From Mycobacterium sp. 236(2023) (GTDB lineage: Bacteria > Actinomycetota > Actinomycetes > Mycobacteriales > Mycobacteriaceae), in contig NZ_JARSBP010000013.1 in assembly GCF_029623955.1 (NCBI RefSeq), forward strand, positions 1 through 64,000: a stretch of DNA of 64,000 bases, read 5' to 3'. Both the position numbers and the translations under genes were made by a program. Position 1 is the first letter of the stretch. Each line of letters begins with the position of its first letter. Below the pieces are notes generated by a model. The model was given only the letters and a program-made list of their open reading frames with translations. It had not been told where the DNA came from and ran no database searches. Of the stretch, positions 1 to 9,183 are shown in pieces.

Positions 1-117
1 GTCGGCGCCGCGGTGGGCAACGCCGTGCGCACGTCCCTTGTCGTGGTGGTGTCGGTGACGCTGTTGGTGTCACTGTCGATCTACGGTTCCAACGGCAACT
101 TCAACCTGTCGGGCTAG
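1..117 (+). CDS. yrbEB: YrbE/MlaE-family permease, C-terminal end only
   Basis: Only the last 38 codons are in the window; the gene begins to the left. The visible tail is a hydrophobic helix rich in Val and Leu that ends ...YGSNGNFNLSG, the typical C-terminus of the second YrbE permease encoded directly upstream of mceA. YrbE proteins are the inner-membrane permease subunits of Mce lipid importers, working with the MceG ATPase. The stop lies nine bases before the mceA start, so the genes are one operon. The A/B assignment rests on position in the operon. It is truncated by the window, not broken. Confidence 0.85.
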   Translation, partial: VGAAVGNAVRTSLVVVVSVTLLVSLSIYGSNGNFNLSG

Positions 118-126
118 GGAAAAACC

Positions 127-1320
127 TTGAGTAGCAATCACATCCGGGTCCTGGCTGGGATGGCTCTTATCACCGTGGTAGTGCTTGCGGCTGGGCTGGC
201 CGTGACGCTGTTCCGCGGAGACCTCACCAGTACGGCCGCAGTCACCGTCCTTTCCCAGCGTGCTGGTCTCGTGATGAACCCCGACGCCAAGGTCAAAATG
301 CAGGGCATCACCGTCGGAAAGGTCGGGTCCATAGAACTTCTGCCGAACGGACGTTCGGCGCTGCATCTCGAGTTGAACCCGGACCAGATGGCAATGATCC
401 CTTCCAACGTCGGAGTCGACATCACCTCGTCGACGGTCTTCGGCGCGAAGTTCGTCGATCTGATTCCACCATCGCAACCGGCGCCGTCGGCGCTCTCTGC
501 CGGTCAGGTGCTCGACGGTGATCGCGTCACCGTCGAGATCAACACTGTTTTCGAACGATTAACTAATCTGCTCGACACGATCGATCCCGTCACGCTCAAC
601 GAGACACTCGGTCAATTGTCCCGCGCCTTGGATGGGAGGGGACAAAAGATCAATCAGATGCTTGCTGACCTCGATGCGTTTCTCACGCGCTTCGGGCCCA
701 GCGTGCCCAACCTGCGCCGCGATCTGTCGGCACTGCCGCCCGTGGTATCCGCGTACGCCGACGCCGCACCTGATTTCGTGGAAGTCCTGGAGCGCTCGAC
801 CAGGATCAGCGAAACACTCGTCGATCAGCAGACAAATCTCGATGCACTCTTGGTCAGCACCATCGGCTTCGGCGAGGTCGGGAGTGCGGTTCTCGCCGAA
901 AATCGTGGTGCACTTGACAATTTGCTGCACACCCTCGCGCCGACAACAGATCTCCTCTACGAGTACCGCCAGAATGTCGATTGCACGCTGAAGGGCCTGG
1001 TTCCGTTCACTCAGGGGATGCCGCTGCCGGAGCCCGGAATCATGGTGTCGATCGGATTCACCTGGGGCATCGAGCGTTATCGCTATCCGGGAGACCTTCC
1101 CAAAGTTGCGGCGAGCGGCGGATCCAACTGCGAAAAGGTCGGGATGCCGGTCCTGGAGCCGCAGGAGATCTCCCCGTTCCTGGTCACCGACATCGGCGGC
1201 AATCGTTGGGAGTACGGCAACGACGGCATCGTGTTGAACTCAGACGGGCTCAAGCAGTTGCTGTTCGGCCCTATCGACGGGCCCCCGCGCAACTCTTCCC
1301 AAATCGGAATGCCGGGGTAG
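127..1320 (+). CDS. mceA: Mce family protein A (substrate-binding subunit of Mce lipid importer)
   Basis: 397 residues. An N-terminal membrane anchor (about residues 8-28) is followed by an MlaD/Mce domain (about 35-115, with the VGKVGSIELL core and the FGAKFVDLIPP segment typical of MceA proteins), then a long helical region with repeated Asp/Leu heptads and a Mce C-terminal domain. Mce A-F proteins are thought to form a periplasm-spanning hydrophobic tunnel that carries lipids to the YrbE permease. The TTG start is chosen because AGGGA lies six bases upstream and the anchor begins directly after it. It is first of six mce genes. Which mce operon number this is cannot be decided from sequence alone; the N-terminus does not look like Mce4A, the cholesterol importer. 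Confidence 0.95.
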   Translation: MSSNHIRVLAGMALITVVVLAAGLAVTLFRGDLTSTAAVTVLSQRAGLVMNPDAKVKMQGITVGKVGSIELLPNGRSALHLELNPDQMAMIPSNVGVDITSSTVFGAKFVDLIPPSQPAPSALSAGQVLDGDRVTVEINTVFERLTNLLDTIDPVTLNETLGQLSRALDGRGQKINQMLADLDAFLTRFGPSVPNLRRDLSALPPVVSAYADAAPDFVEVLERSTRISETLVDQQTNLDALLVSTIGFGEVGSAVLAENRGALDNLLHTLAPTTDLLYEYRQNVDCTLKGLVPFTQGMPLPEPGIMVSIGFTWGIERYRYPGDLPKVAASGGSNCEKVGMPVLEPQEISPFLVTDIGGNRWEYGNDGIVLNSDGLKQLLFGPIDGPPRNSSQIGMPG

Positions 1321-1323
1321 GGC

Positions 1324-2343
1324 ATGCGTCGACCTGGTGTCAAGTTCATGGCGTTCGCTTCTGTGATGGGCCTGCTCACCGCGTTTTTGGTGTTGATGTT
1401 CGCCGATTACCGCGGCGGCGACACCAACGACTACTCAGCCGTGTTCCACGACGTCGCGCGTCTCAGTCCAGGCGACTCGGTCCGCGTCGCCGGGGTCCGC
1501 GTCGGCACCGTCGCAGACGTCCGGCTACGCCAGGACAAGTCGGTCCTGGTGTCCTTCGACGCGGATCGCAAGGTCGTGTTGACGGATGGCACACGGGCCG
1601 AGGTCCGGTACCTGAATCTCGTTGGCGATCGCTACCTCGAATTGGTCGATTCACCGGGCTCGACGCAGCGCCTGCCGGTCGGTACCCAGATACCCGCCGA
1701 GCGCACGGCGCCCGCCCTCGACCTCGACCTGCTCCTGGGGGGGCTGCGACCACTCACCCAGGGACTCGATGCCGAAGACATCAACGTACTCACTTCTTCT
1801 CTACTGCAGGCACTTCAAGGACAGGGCGGCGTGATGGAATCGCTGCTGTCCAGAACTTCCACGTTCACCTCGACGCTCGCCGATCACAGCAACGTGATTC
1901 AACAGGTCATCGACAACCTGCGCGCCCTCACGGCTGTCCTTGCCAAAGACGGTCGCCAATTCTCAGAAACGATCGAACGTCTCGACTCTCTCGTCGCCGG
2001 CCTTGCCGCCGACCGCGATCCGATCGGGGCGTCGATTGAATCGCTGGAGAAAGGCACGGCGTCGCTGACCGATCTGCTCACCCATGGACGGCCGCCATTG
2101 GCCGCTACAGTCGACCAACTGAGTCGCCTCTCGGTACCTCTCGACGCTGACAAAGACAAGATCGACATCGCACTGCAAAAGGCGCCGGGCAACTTCAAGA
2201 AGCTGGTCAGACTCGGCGCGTACGGCAGTTGGATCAATTACTACCTGTGTGGCATCACCCTGCGCGTAAGCGATCTGCAGGGACAAACCGCAGTATTCCC
2301 GTGGGTCAAGAACCAGGGTGCAGGAAGGTGTGCAGATTCCTGA
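1324..2343 (+). CDS. mceB: Mce family protein B
   Basis: 339 residues: membrane anchor at about 8-27, MlaD domain at about 38-112 (VRVAGVRVGTVADV and the DRYLELV motif), then a helical needle-forming region and a C-terminus containing the conserved YYLCGI cysteine motif of MceB/C proteins. Begins three bases after the mceA stop with a GGGG-TAGGG ribosome-binding stretch just upstream. Its stop overlaps the next start as ATGA, indicating translational coupling. Expected to be exported but anchored, forming part of the hexameric Mce tunnel. Normal length for the family, with no sign of damage. Confidence 0.95.
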   Translation: MRRPGVKFMAFASVMGLLTAFLVLMFADYRGGDTNDYSAVFHDVARLSPGDSVRVAGVRVGTVADVRLRQDKSVLVSFDADRKVVLTDGTRAEVRYLNLVGDRYLELVDSPGSTQRLPVGTQIPAERTAPALDLDLLLGGLRPLTQGLDAEDINVLTSSLLQALQGQGGVMESLLSRTSTFTSTLADHSNVIQQVIDNLRALTAVLAKDGRQFSETIERLDSLVAGLAADRDPIGASIESLEKGTASLTDLLTHGRPPLAATVDQLSRLSVPLDADKDKIDIALQKAPGNFKKLVRLGAYGSWINYYLCGITLRVSDLQGQTAVFPWVKNQGAGRCADS

Positions 2344-3446
2344 TGCTCAAATACAAAGGTAGGCAACTGATCCGAGCCGGTATCATCGGCATCGTCGTCG
2401 TCGTTCTCGTCATTGTGGTCGGCCTGCAGCCGGAACGGTTGGTGTCCCTGGCCACCGATGTCCGCTATCAGGCGCTCTTTGCCGAAGCTGGCGGTTTACA
2501 GACCGGGAACGACGTCGTCGTCTCCGGTATCAAAGTCGGTCACGTCACGAGCGTCGCCCTCGACAGGGATCGGGTCAGAGTGGGCTTCACCGCCGATGCC
2601 CGGGTGACCTTCGGCCGCGACTCCACCGCTCACATCCGCACGGGGTCGTTGCTCGGTGAGCGGACACTGACAGTGGAATCGGTCGGACCGGGTGTGTTGG
2701 ACCCATCGACAGAGATTCCCCTGACACGCACCTCATCGCCCTACTCCCTCAATGACGCAGTCGGTGACCTGTCGACACAGATCGCCGGAACTGACACCAC
2801 CGGCGTCAACCAGTCCCTCGACGTACTAGCCCAAACGCTCGATCAGATCGCCCCGCAGCTGGGACCCACATTCGAGGGTCTGACGCGGGTGTCGCGAATG
2901 CTCAACGAGCGAAACGATGACATCGGCCAGCTGCTGGCGAATTCGGCCGAGGTCACACAGGTGCTTTCGGACCGTAGCGCGCAGGTGAACTCCTTGATCC
3001 TCAATGCCAACGACCTCATGGCGGTGCTCGTGGATCGACGGGTTGCTATTGCCAACCTTCTGGCGAATACATCGGCAGTGTCGCAACAAATTTCGGGATT
3101 GGTTGACGACAACGAAGCTGAGCTGGCGCCGATGCTTGCCAAGCTGAACTCAGTCAACGCCATGCTGCAGAAGAATCGCGACAACATAGCGGCAGCGCTC
3201 CCCGGACTCGAGAAGTTTCAGCGTACGCAGGGCGAAACGATCGCCTCCGGCGCGTATTACAACGCATTCGTCGCCAACCTGATCCCCTCGCAGTTCCTCC
3301 AACCTTTCCTCGACTACGCCTTCGGGTTCCGAAGGGGAGTCAACGCCGGCCAGCCACCGGACAACGCCGGTCCCCGAGCGGAGCTTCCCTTCCCAGTCAA
3401 CGGCATTCCACAACCAGGAGATCTCCCCGATGACGGCAACCCGTAG
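2343..3446 (+). CDS. mceC: Mce family protein C
   Basis: 367 residues from the ATG that overlaps the mceB stop (ATGA); a longer in-frame reading further upstream would overlap mceB by more than 100 bases and puts 38 unlikely residues before the anchor. Anchor at about 9-30 (IIGIVVVVLVIVVGL), MlaD domain with NDVVVSGIKVGHVTSV, then a long helical region with repeated Asn/Asp-Leu heptads. The tail is Pro/Gly rich (DNAGPRAELPFPVNG). Overlaps mceD by 17 bases. Same role as the other Mce subunits. Confidence 0.94.
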   Translation: MLKYKGRQLIRAGIIGIVVVVLVIVVGLQPERLVSLATDVRYQALFAEAGGLQTGNDVVVSGIKVGHVTSVALDRDRVRVGFTADARVTFGRDSTAHIRTGSLLGERTLTVESVGPGVLDPSTEIPLTRTSSPYSLNDAVGDLSTQIAGTDTTGVNQSLDVLAQTLDQIAPQLGPTFEGLTRVSRMLNERNDDIGQLLANSAEVTQVLSDRSAQVNSLILNANDLMAVLVDRRVAIANLLANTSAVSQQISGLVDDNEAELAPMLAKLNSVNAMLQKNRDNIAAALPGLEKFQRTQGETIASGAYYNAFVANLIPSQFLQPFLDYAFGFRRGVNAGQPPDNAGPRAELPFPVNGIPQPGDLPDDGNP

Positions 3447-4830
3447 ACGCTTGATGGCCGGTGTTGCAGCCATCTTCGTCGTGCTGATGGTTGCGTCCTC
3501 AGCCTTTCTGGTGCGACAAACGTTCTTCGCACCATCAACGATCTATGCATACTTCTCCTCCACCACAGCCATCTATCCCGGCGATCAAGTTCGCGTCCTA
3601 GGCGTCGAGGTGGGGACGATCTCCTCGATTGAGTCAGAGGGAACGCAATCCAAAATTGCCATGCGCGTCGACCGCGGCGTGCCGATACCTGCCGATGCCC
3701 GGGCTATCATCGTTGCCCCCAATCTCGTTGCGGCTCGCTACATTCAGCTAGCACCGGCCTACGACTCCGACGGGCCGACGATGCCCGACGGTGGTGTCAT
3801 TCCCCTGGACCGCACGGCGATCCCGGTGGAGTGGGATGAGGTCAAAGAACAGTTGGCAAGGATCGCTGAAGACCTAGGCCCGACGTCGCCCGACGAGCAG
3901 ACCTCGGTGGCGCGCTTCATCGACAGCGCCGCAAATGCCCTGGACGGCAACGGTGCCAAACTTCGCGAGACACTCGCTCAGCTATCCGCGGCGGGTCGAA
4001 TCTTCGCCGAGGGAAGCGGTGATCTGGTCGATGTGGTGACCAATCTGCAGCGCTTCGTTTCGGCGTTGCGCGACAGCAATGTTCAGATCGTTCAGTTCCA
4101 AGACCGGTTCGCGGCGCTTTCGGATGTGGTCAACGACAGCAGAAGCGACCTCGATTCCGCTTTGACCACGCTCTCCAGTGCCATCGATGACGCGAGAAGG
4201 TTCATTGAAGGTAGCCGAGCTCAGACGAGCGAACAGGTCGAGCGCCTCGCCGACCTCACCAAGGTTCTAGTCGAGCAACGGAAATCAGTCGAGAACATCC
4301 TGCACGCCGCGCCGACGGCGCTGGCCAACACCTACAATATGTACAACCCCGACAGCGGAACCTTCGTCGGCTCCTTTGTCTTCCAGAACTTCTCGAATCC
4401 TGTCCAGTTCCTCTGCTCTGGAATCGGTGCCGTGGAGAATGCTACGGCGCCTGAGACCGCACGCTTGTGTGCCGAGTACCTCGGCCCGGCGTTGCGCCTG
4501 GCGAACTTCAACTATCTGCCAATACCCTTCAATCCCCTACTCAGCGCCGTCGCCCAACCACAGAACCTGGTGTACTCGGATCCCCGCTTGGCGCCTGGAG
4601 GTCTAGGCACCCCACCAGGGCCTGCCGAGGTTCCCCCCGCCGTGTCGGCGTACACCGGCAGCGACGGGGACGTGCCACCTCCTCCTGGCTATGGTCCACC
4701 GCCCGGTCCTCCCCCTGCCGCGCCTGCTACAGTCGACACCCTCATATTGCCGCATTCTGAACCACAGGGCGCCGCCGAAGCCGTACTCCCTCCGTCCCCG
4801 TCGACAACGCCGGGGGTACCGTCCCCATGA
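3430..4830 (+). CDS. mceD: Mce family protein D
   Basis: 466 residues. Anchor at about 8-27, MlaD domain (YPGDQVRVLGVEVGTISSI), helical middle region, then a low-complexity C-terminus from about residue 385 that is strongly Pro/Gly rich (PPPPGYGPPPGPPPAAP). Proline-rich tails are usual in MceD and MceF and probably stay flexible in the periplasm or cell wall. The start lies inside the end of mceC with GGAG eight bases upstream; the stop overlaps mceE as ATGA. Confidence 0.94.
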   Translation: MTATRRRLMAGVAAIFVVLMVASSAFLVRQTFFAPSTIYAYFSSTTAIYPGDQVRVLGVEVGTISSIESEGTQSKIAMRVDRGVPIPADARAIIVAPNLVAARYIQLAPAYDSDGPTMPDGGVIPLDRTAIPVEWDEVKEQLARIAEDLGPTSPDEQTSVARFIDSAANALDGNGAKLRETLAQLSAAGRIFAEGSGDLVDVVTNLQRFVSALRDSNVQIVQFQDRFAALSDVVNDSRSDLDSALTTLSSAIDDARRFIEGSRAQTSEQVERLADLTKVLVEQRKSVENILHAAPTALANTYNMYNPDSGTFVGSFVFQNFSNPVQFLCSGIGAVENATAPETARLCAEYLGPALRLANFNYLPIPFNPLLSAVAQPQNLVYSDPRLAPGGLGTPPGPAEVPPAVSAYTGSDGDVPPPPGYGPPPGPPPAAPATVDTLILPHSEPQGAAEAVLPPSPSTTPGVPSP

Positions 4831-6104
4831 GTTCTCTGCTCCTTCGTCGGACCGTGCTCTGCGCCATCGTCGTCAGCATCTCCGGCGGCTGCGGTTTCCA
4901 GGGACTCAACTCCCTGCCTCTTCCCGGCACGGTAGGTCGCGACGCCGGTGCCGTGACCTATGTCGTAGAGATCGCCAATGTCGGTACACTGGAACCCAAT
5001 TCACCCGTACTCATCTCCGATGTGACTGTCGGCAGTGTCGACAAACTCGACGTCGACAACTGGCACGCCACAGTGGAAGTGTCGGTCCAGCCCGACGTCG
5101 TAGTGCCCGAGAACGCGGTGGCCACCATCGGTCAGACCAGCCTGCTGGGATCGATGCATCTGGCGCTGAATCCGCCGCCGGGCGAACAGCCCCGCGGCCG
5201 CCTAGCCCCAAACGCGACCCTACCGCTGAACAAGTCGTCGACCTTTCCGTCGACTGAGCGCACCCTGTCCTCGCTGTCCACCATTGTCAACGGTGGCGGC
5301 CTCGGCCAGATCAGCGACATCATCCATGAATCGAGTACTGCCCTTTCCGGGCGTGAGGAGCAGGTCCGCAACCTGCTCACCCGCCTGGACGAGGTCGCCG
5401 GGGTGCTGGCAGACCAGCGTGGGGACGTGATTGTCACCCTGGAAGAACTCAACGATCTCAGCAGCACTCTGGCCCAGAGTTCGGACGTCATCGACGCGGC
5501 GATTCGAAAGATCCCCGCTGCCCTCGATGTCCTGGTGCGCGAAAGGCCGCGTATCACTGCAGCTTTGGACCGGCTTCGAACCTTCAGTGACACCGCCACC
5601 GGAGTGATCAACGACACGCAGGATGACCTCATCCGGAATCTGCAGAATCTGGAACCAGTCCTGCGTTCAGTGGCCGATCTTGGGCCGGACCTCGACACGG
5701 TGCTCGCCTACCTGACGACGTTCCCTTTCACCCAGAACGTCATCGACCGTGGAATGAAGGGCGACTTCATGAATTTGTTTGTGACGTTGGATCTGACGTA
5801 TCCCCGTATCAAACGTACGTTGGCACTCGGTACCAGATTCGCTGAACCGCATGCGCCGCTGGTGCCCGCACCGGGCGACCCGTGGTTCGCAAATTACACA
5901 TACGATCCACTCGGCAGCACTGTGAACCCGCCGGCCCCGGCGACCTCGCCAGCGCCCTCCGCGCAACCCAATCCAGGTACGGAAACTCCGCCGGCGTTAT
6001 CCGGCCCGGTACTCCCGATCGCGCCACCGGCTCAATGGCATTCGGGCAACGATGCACCGCCGCAGGATCAGATCTTTGCGGGTCCCTACCCGGGCGCCCA
6101 CTGA
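4827..6104 (+). CDS. mceE: Mce family protein E, lipoprotein subunit
   Basis: 425 residues. A short signal peptide with Arg-Arg and a hydrophobic core ends in SISGGC at Cys22, consistent with lipidation as in LprK-type MceE proteins, although the -3 position is Ser where Leu is usual, so the lipobox is imperfect. An MlaD domain follows (about 45-120, NSPVLISDVTVGSVDKLDV), then the helical region and a Pro/Ala-rich tail. Overlaps both neighbours by ATGA-type junctions. The only subunit of the complex expected to be anchored by lipid instead of a helix. Confidence 0.93.
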   Translation: MSSLLLRRTVLCAIVVSISGGCGFQGLNSLPLPGTVGRDAGAVTYVVEIANVGTLEPNSPVLISDVTVGSVDKLDVDNWHATVEVSVQPDVVVPENAVATIGQTSLLGSMHLALNPPPGEQPRGRLAPNATLPLNKSSTFPSTERTLSSLSTIVNGGGLGQISDIIHESSTALSGREEQVRNLLTRLDEVAGVLADQRGDVIVTLEELNDLSSTLAQSSDVIDAAIRKIPAALDVLVRERPRITAALDRLRTFSDTATGVINDTQDDLIRNLQNLEPVLRSVADLGPDLDTVLAYLTTFPFTQNVIDRGMKGDFMNLFVTLDLTYPRIKRTLALGTRFAEPHAPLVPAPGDPWFANYTYDPLGSTVNPPAPATSPAPSAQPNPGTETPPALSGPVLPIAPPAQWHSGNDAPPQDQIFAGPYPGAH

Positions 6105-7666
6105 TGCTCAGCCGTCTGGTCCGAGTCCAGCTGATCCTGTTCTCCATCGCATCGGTTCTGGGCATCACCGCAATGGTGGTCGGCTACATTCAGGCACCCA
6201 CGCTTTTGGGTATCGGCCGGTACACGGTGACGATGGAACTTCCCGAGGGTGGGGGGCTCTACCGCTTCAGCAATGTGACGGTGCGTGGCGTGCAGGTCGG
6301 CAAGGTCACCGAACTGGAGCTGACCCCGCGGGGCCCGCGAGCGACGCTCAGTCTGCAGACCTCCCCCAGGGTCCCCGCCGACCTCACCGCCGAGATACGC
6401 AGTGTGTCGGCGGTGGGAGAGCAATACGTCGACCTTCGTCCGCATACCGCCACGGGGCCGTATCTCGGCGAGGGATCGGTCATACGAGCCGTTGACGTCA
6501 CAGTTCCGCAGAAGGTGGGGCCGATGCTCGACCAGATGAGTGCGCTGCTGAGCAGCATTCCCAAGGACCGGATTGCCGATCTGCTCGACGAGACCTCCCA
6601 GGCTCTCGACGGAGCCGATTTCGACCTCGGATCACTCGTCGATTCGTCCTCTACGCTCAGCGAGGCACTGAGGGCCAACGGCGAGGCGGCGAGCGCGCTC
6701 ACCGACGACAGCGTCCCGCTTCTCGATGCCCAACAGCAGACAACGGATTCCCTGCGTCAGTGGGCAAGCAATCTCGCCGGGATCACCCGCCAGATCGATG
6801 AGAACGACGCCGCCGTACGGAACATCTTGGAAGTCGGCCCCGGAGCCGCTGACGAGGCGGCGCGTTTGCTCAGCGATGTCCGACCCACACTCCCGCTACT
6901 CCTGGCCAATTTGACCACCGTCGGTCAAATTGCCGTGACCTACCGGCCGGGCGTCGAGCAACTGCTGGTCCTTTTCCCTCCGTATATCGCTGCGCTGCAG
7001 GGCTTTGCGATTCCATGGAACAATCCCACCGGATGGCCGCTCGGCGACTTCACCGCAACCAGCGGCGATCCGCCCGCCTGCACCGTCGGCTTTCTGCCGA
7101 CGTCGCAGTGGCGTTCCCCGGCGGACCTCACCGACATCGACACACCCGACGATCTGTTCTGCAAGCTTCCGCAGGACTCACCGATCGCCGTGCGCGGTGC
7201 CCGCAACACCCCCTGTGTCGAAAACCCGGGAAAGCGGGCGCCGACGGTCGAAATTTGCCGAAGTGACCAGTCTTATCACCCGTTGGCCCTGCGGCAGCAT
7301 GCCCTGGGGCCCAATCCGATCGACCCCAACACCATTGCGCAGGGTATCCCGCCGGACGATCGCATCTTGCCGGGTCAGGGCCTCTACGGACCGGTCGAGG
7401 GCACCCCCCTGCCGCCTGGGACAGGGACCTCCCCGCCTGGTCAGGTGGCGGCTCCTCCCCCACCGGGGCCGCCGATGCCGTCGGCGCAGCCCGCACCTCC
7501 AGCGACGAACGCGATACCGCAATCTGCAGCGTCAGGCCCGGTGGCCTTTGCGCAATACGATCCGGCATCCGGTCGTTACGTCACGCCCGATGGCCAAACT
7601 CACGTGCAATCCGACTTGGTGACTGTCGGGACTCCGAAAACGTGGCGAGATCTGATGCCGAACTAG
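6104..7666 (+). CDS. mceF: Mce family protein F
   Basis: 520 residues from the ATG overlapping the mceE stop (TGATG); an in-frame extension further upstream lies wholly inside mceE and is rejected. N-terminal anchor (LVRVQLILFSIASVLGITAMVV), MlaD domain (RFSNVTVRGVQVGKVTEL), long helical region, then a Pro-rich stretch and the family-typical end with YDPASGRYVTPDGQ and TWRDLM. Last gene of the operon; a convergent gene ends eight bases downstream with no obvious hairpin terminator between them. Confidence 0.95.
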   Translation: MLSRLVRVQLILFSIASVLGITAMVVGYIQAPTLLGIGRYTVTMELPEGGGLYRFSNVTVRGVQVGKVTELELTPRGPRATLSLQTSPRVPADLTAEIRSVSAVGEQYVDLRPHTATGPYLGEGSVIRAVDVTVPQKVGPMLDQMSALLSSIPKDRIADLLDETSQALDGADFDLGSLVDSSSTLSEALRANGEAASALTDDSVPLLDAQQQTTDSLRQWASNLAGITRQIDENDAAVRNILEVGPGAADEAARLLSDVRPTLPLLLANLTTVGQIAVTYRPGVEQLLVLFPPYIAALQGFAIPWNNPTGWPLGDFTATSGDPPACTVGFLPTSQWRSPADLTDIDTPDDLFCKLPQDSPIAVRGARNTPCVENPGKRAPTVEICRSDQSYHPLALRQHALGPNPIDPNTIAQGIPPDDRILPGQGLYGPVEGTPLPPGTGTSPPGQVAAPPPPGPPMPSAQPAPPATNAIPQSAASGPVAFAQYDPASGRYVTPDGQTHVQSDLVTVGTPKTWRDLMPN

Positions 7667-7674
7667 CTTGACTG

Positions 7675-8232
7675 TCAGCTGATCTTGTCCAGCCTGAACG
7701 GCATTCGGATGACGAGCGGTTGACCGACTCCGCACGCACCCGCGGGTCCAGCCGTCACGTCTTCCCCGGCGAGGACGGACGAACCGACCACTCGACGCCC
7801 GCCTGGGCCGGCCGGTGCGAAGCGAAATAGTTGTCGACCCGGATATGCAGTGCCGTCTGGGCATGGAATCCAGTTGGGGACGTCGCGGCGCACACTCCAC
7901 ATGTTCGCCTGCATACCGATTTCGGCGTCCCAGCCTTGATCGCTGTGCACGTGGCCGACGCAATTGTCAGGGTCAGAGCAGGACGACACGATGGTCCAAA
8001 TGCTGCGGACGACCTGCTCGTCGATGTAGACCTCATTGGTCTTAGCCCAATTACCAATGGACACAGCGGCATAAGTACCGTTCAGCGCCAACTCGGGGTT
8101 CACGCCGTGAGCGAGCGGGACATTCCACTGTGCCAGCAGGCACACGCTGATTGTCGTCAATGTCCGGAAGCCCCTGCTTGCGGAGATAGGTCGGAGACGA
8201 ACATGGAGCCCTCGAGCAGGCCCTATAGCCAT
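7675..8232 (-). CDS. Putative secreted protein of a mycobacterial family of unknown function
   Basis: 185 residues if the ATG is used. A hydrophobic stretch at about residues 22-42 (TLTTISVCLLAQWNVPLAHG) looks like a signal peptide with AHG cleavage, leaving a mature domain that begins with the pattern LNGTYAAVSIGNWAKTNE and contains four cysteines, probably two disulfides (CSDPDNC in the middle, others further on). From memory this resembles small exported mycobacterial proteins with the same LNGTY...W start and a C-terminal MPFRL-K-I motif, often near mce operons. No enzymatic motif is seen. Convergent with mceF, so not co-transcribed with it. The N-terminus before the signal peptide is long, so a later alternative start is possible. 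Confidence 0.72.
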   Translation of the reverse strand: MAIGPARGLHVRLRPISASRGFRTLTTISVCLLAQWNVPLAHGVNPELALNGTYAAVSIGNWAKTNEVYIDEQVVRSIWTIVSSCSDPDNCVGHVHSDQGWDAEIGMQANMWSVRRDVPNWIPCPDGTAYPGRQLFRFAPAGPGGRRVVGSSVLAGEDVTAGPAGACGVGQPLVIRMPFRLDKIS

Positions 8233-8300
8233 GGCTGTAACGGTAGAACAGAAAGTGCATATTTGTCACGCCGATGCGCGCATCCGATAGAGTGGTATGC

Positions 8301-8687
8301 ATGCAGCGGCCGGCCACGAGAGTTTCGGTCGTCGTCACGATGATCAGCGCAGCCATAGTGGTCGGACCCGCGGGAGAGGCGCAAGCGCAGGACTGCAACG
8401 ACGCATTCTGCACCCCGGGGATCAAGGGGGGCGTCACCCTGGGTGCGTCGTGCAACGACACCCAGTACTACGTCTTCGGCACAACCTCTTGGGGCCGATT
8501 GGTGTTCTGCGGCTCCCCGCGGCGCTACGAACCGCGATACTTCCGGTCCCTGCCCATGAAGGGCGTCAAAGCGGAGAACTCTCTGTGTCAGGGGCTGGAG
8601 AACACTGTCGCTCAGGGCCTCGACGGCCGCTACCTGTTCTGTCAGGCACTTGACGGTCAGCCGCTGTGGCGCGCCAAGTCCGACTGA
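8301..8687 (+). CDS. Small exported protein, unknown function
   Basis: 128 residues starting MQRPATRVSVVVTM, with a clear signal peptide (about 1-30, ending GEAQA-Q) and a short mature region with six cysteines (DCNDAFC, SCND, VFCG, LCQG, FCQA). The even number of cysteines suggests a disulfide-rich extracytoplasmic protein. A longer reading starting nine codons upstream would place charged residues before the signal, so the inner ATG is preferred. Divergent from the neighbouring secreted-protein gene. No family is recognised. Confidence 0.65.
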   Translation: MQRPATRVSVVVTMISAAIVVGPAGEAQAQDCNDAFCTPGIKGGVTLGASCNDTQYYVFGTTSWGRLVFCGSPRRYEPRYFRSLPMKGVKAENSLCQGLENTVAQGLDGRYLFCQALDGQPLWRAKSD

Positions 8688-8771
8688 GCGAGCCACTTTT
8701 GGTGAAATTGCATGACACTGGACTTCCAGCTGTTCGCGGACGGGGTGTGCGAAGCGATGACAGGAGAGCCA

Positions 8772-9092
8772 ATGTCTGGAACCGAACCGCCGTACAGTCG
8801 GACGACAGCCAATCGGGAAAGGCTGGACCAAGACGATCATGATCTTCTCACCTTTCGCGAGGTCGGTGAACGCCTACGCCTGGAAATCGCCGCCGCAGCG
8901 CTTAAGGTTGCCCAACTGGCCAATACAGGCTCGCCGAAAGAGCTCGTGCGCGCAGAGGTTCGCCTTCGCGATTTACGTGCCGCGGCTCGGCGCAACGCGG
9001 CACAGCCCATCAACGACGCGAACTTTCAGGATTTCTTCGGCCATCCCGGCGAGGCCCATCGAAACCTACCCAGCCCGGACTCGACAGAATAA
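8772..9092 (+). CDS. Small helical protein, unknown function
   Basis: 106 residues, predicted soluble and mainly helical (REVGERLRLEIAAAALKVAQLA, then a basic helix RLRDLRAAARRNA). The start is chosen because GACAGGAGAG lies just upstream of the ATG; an in-frame ATG 60 bases earlier lacks a ribosome-binding site. The acidic, polar N-terminus and basic middle helix could suit protein or nucleic-acid contacts, but no known domain is recognised. The stop codon runs directly into a perfect inverted repeat (see next entry). Confidence 0.6.
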   Translation: MSGTEPPYSRTTANRERLDQDDHDLLTFREVGERLRLEIAAAALKVAQLANTGSPKELVRAEVRLRDLRAAARRNAAQPINDANFQDFFGHPGEAHRNLPSPDSTE

Positions 9093-9113
9093 ACACATAG
9101 TCATCATGTGTTT
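9091..9113 (+). promoter_or_regulatory. Perfect 8-bp inverted repeat between small gene and amidohydrolase
   Basis: AAACACAT, seven bases, ATGTGTTT, followed by TT and then CTGTC. It begins inside the TAA stop of the small helical gene and lies about 70 bases before the amidohydrolase start. An AT-rich stem followed by T residues could be a weak terminator, but the ACAC...GTGT arms resemble the operator-like repeats found upstream of other operons here, so a regulatory site is equally possible. Confidence 0.45.
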
Positions 9114-9183
9114 TTCTGTCTTCTTCTTGCTAGGCTGATTTTCGTCTGCGGCTCACGGACGATTCCAGAGGCGAGGAACCGAC

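Noticed and set aside
1..7666. Assignment to mce4 (cholesterol importer)
   Set aside because: The MceA N-terminus and lack of neighbouring kstD/hsa/ksh genes do not support it; the operon number is left open.
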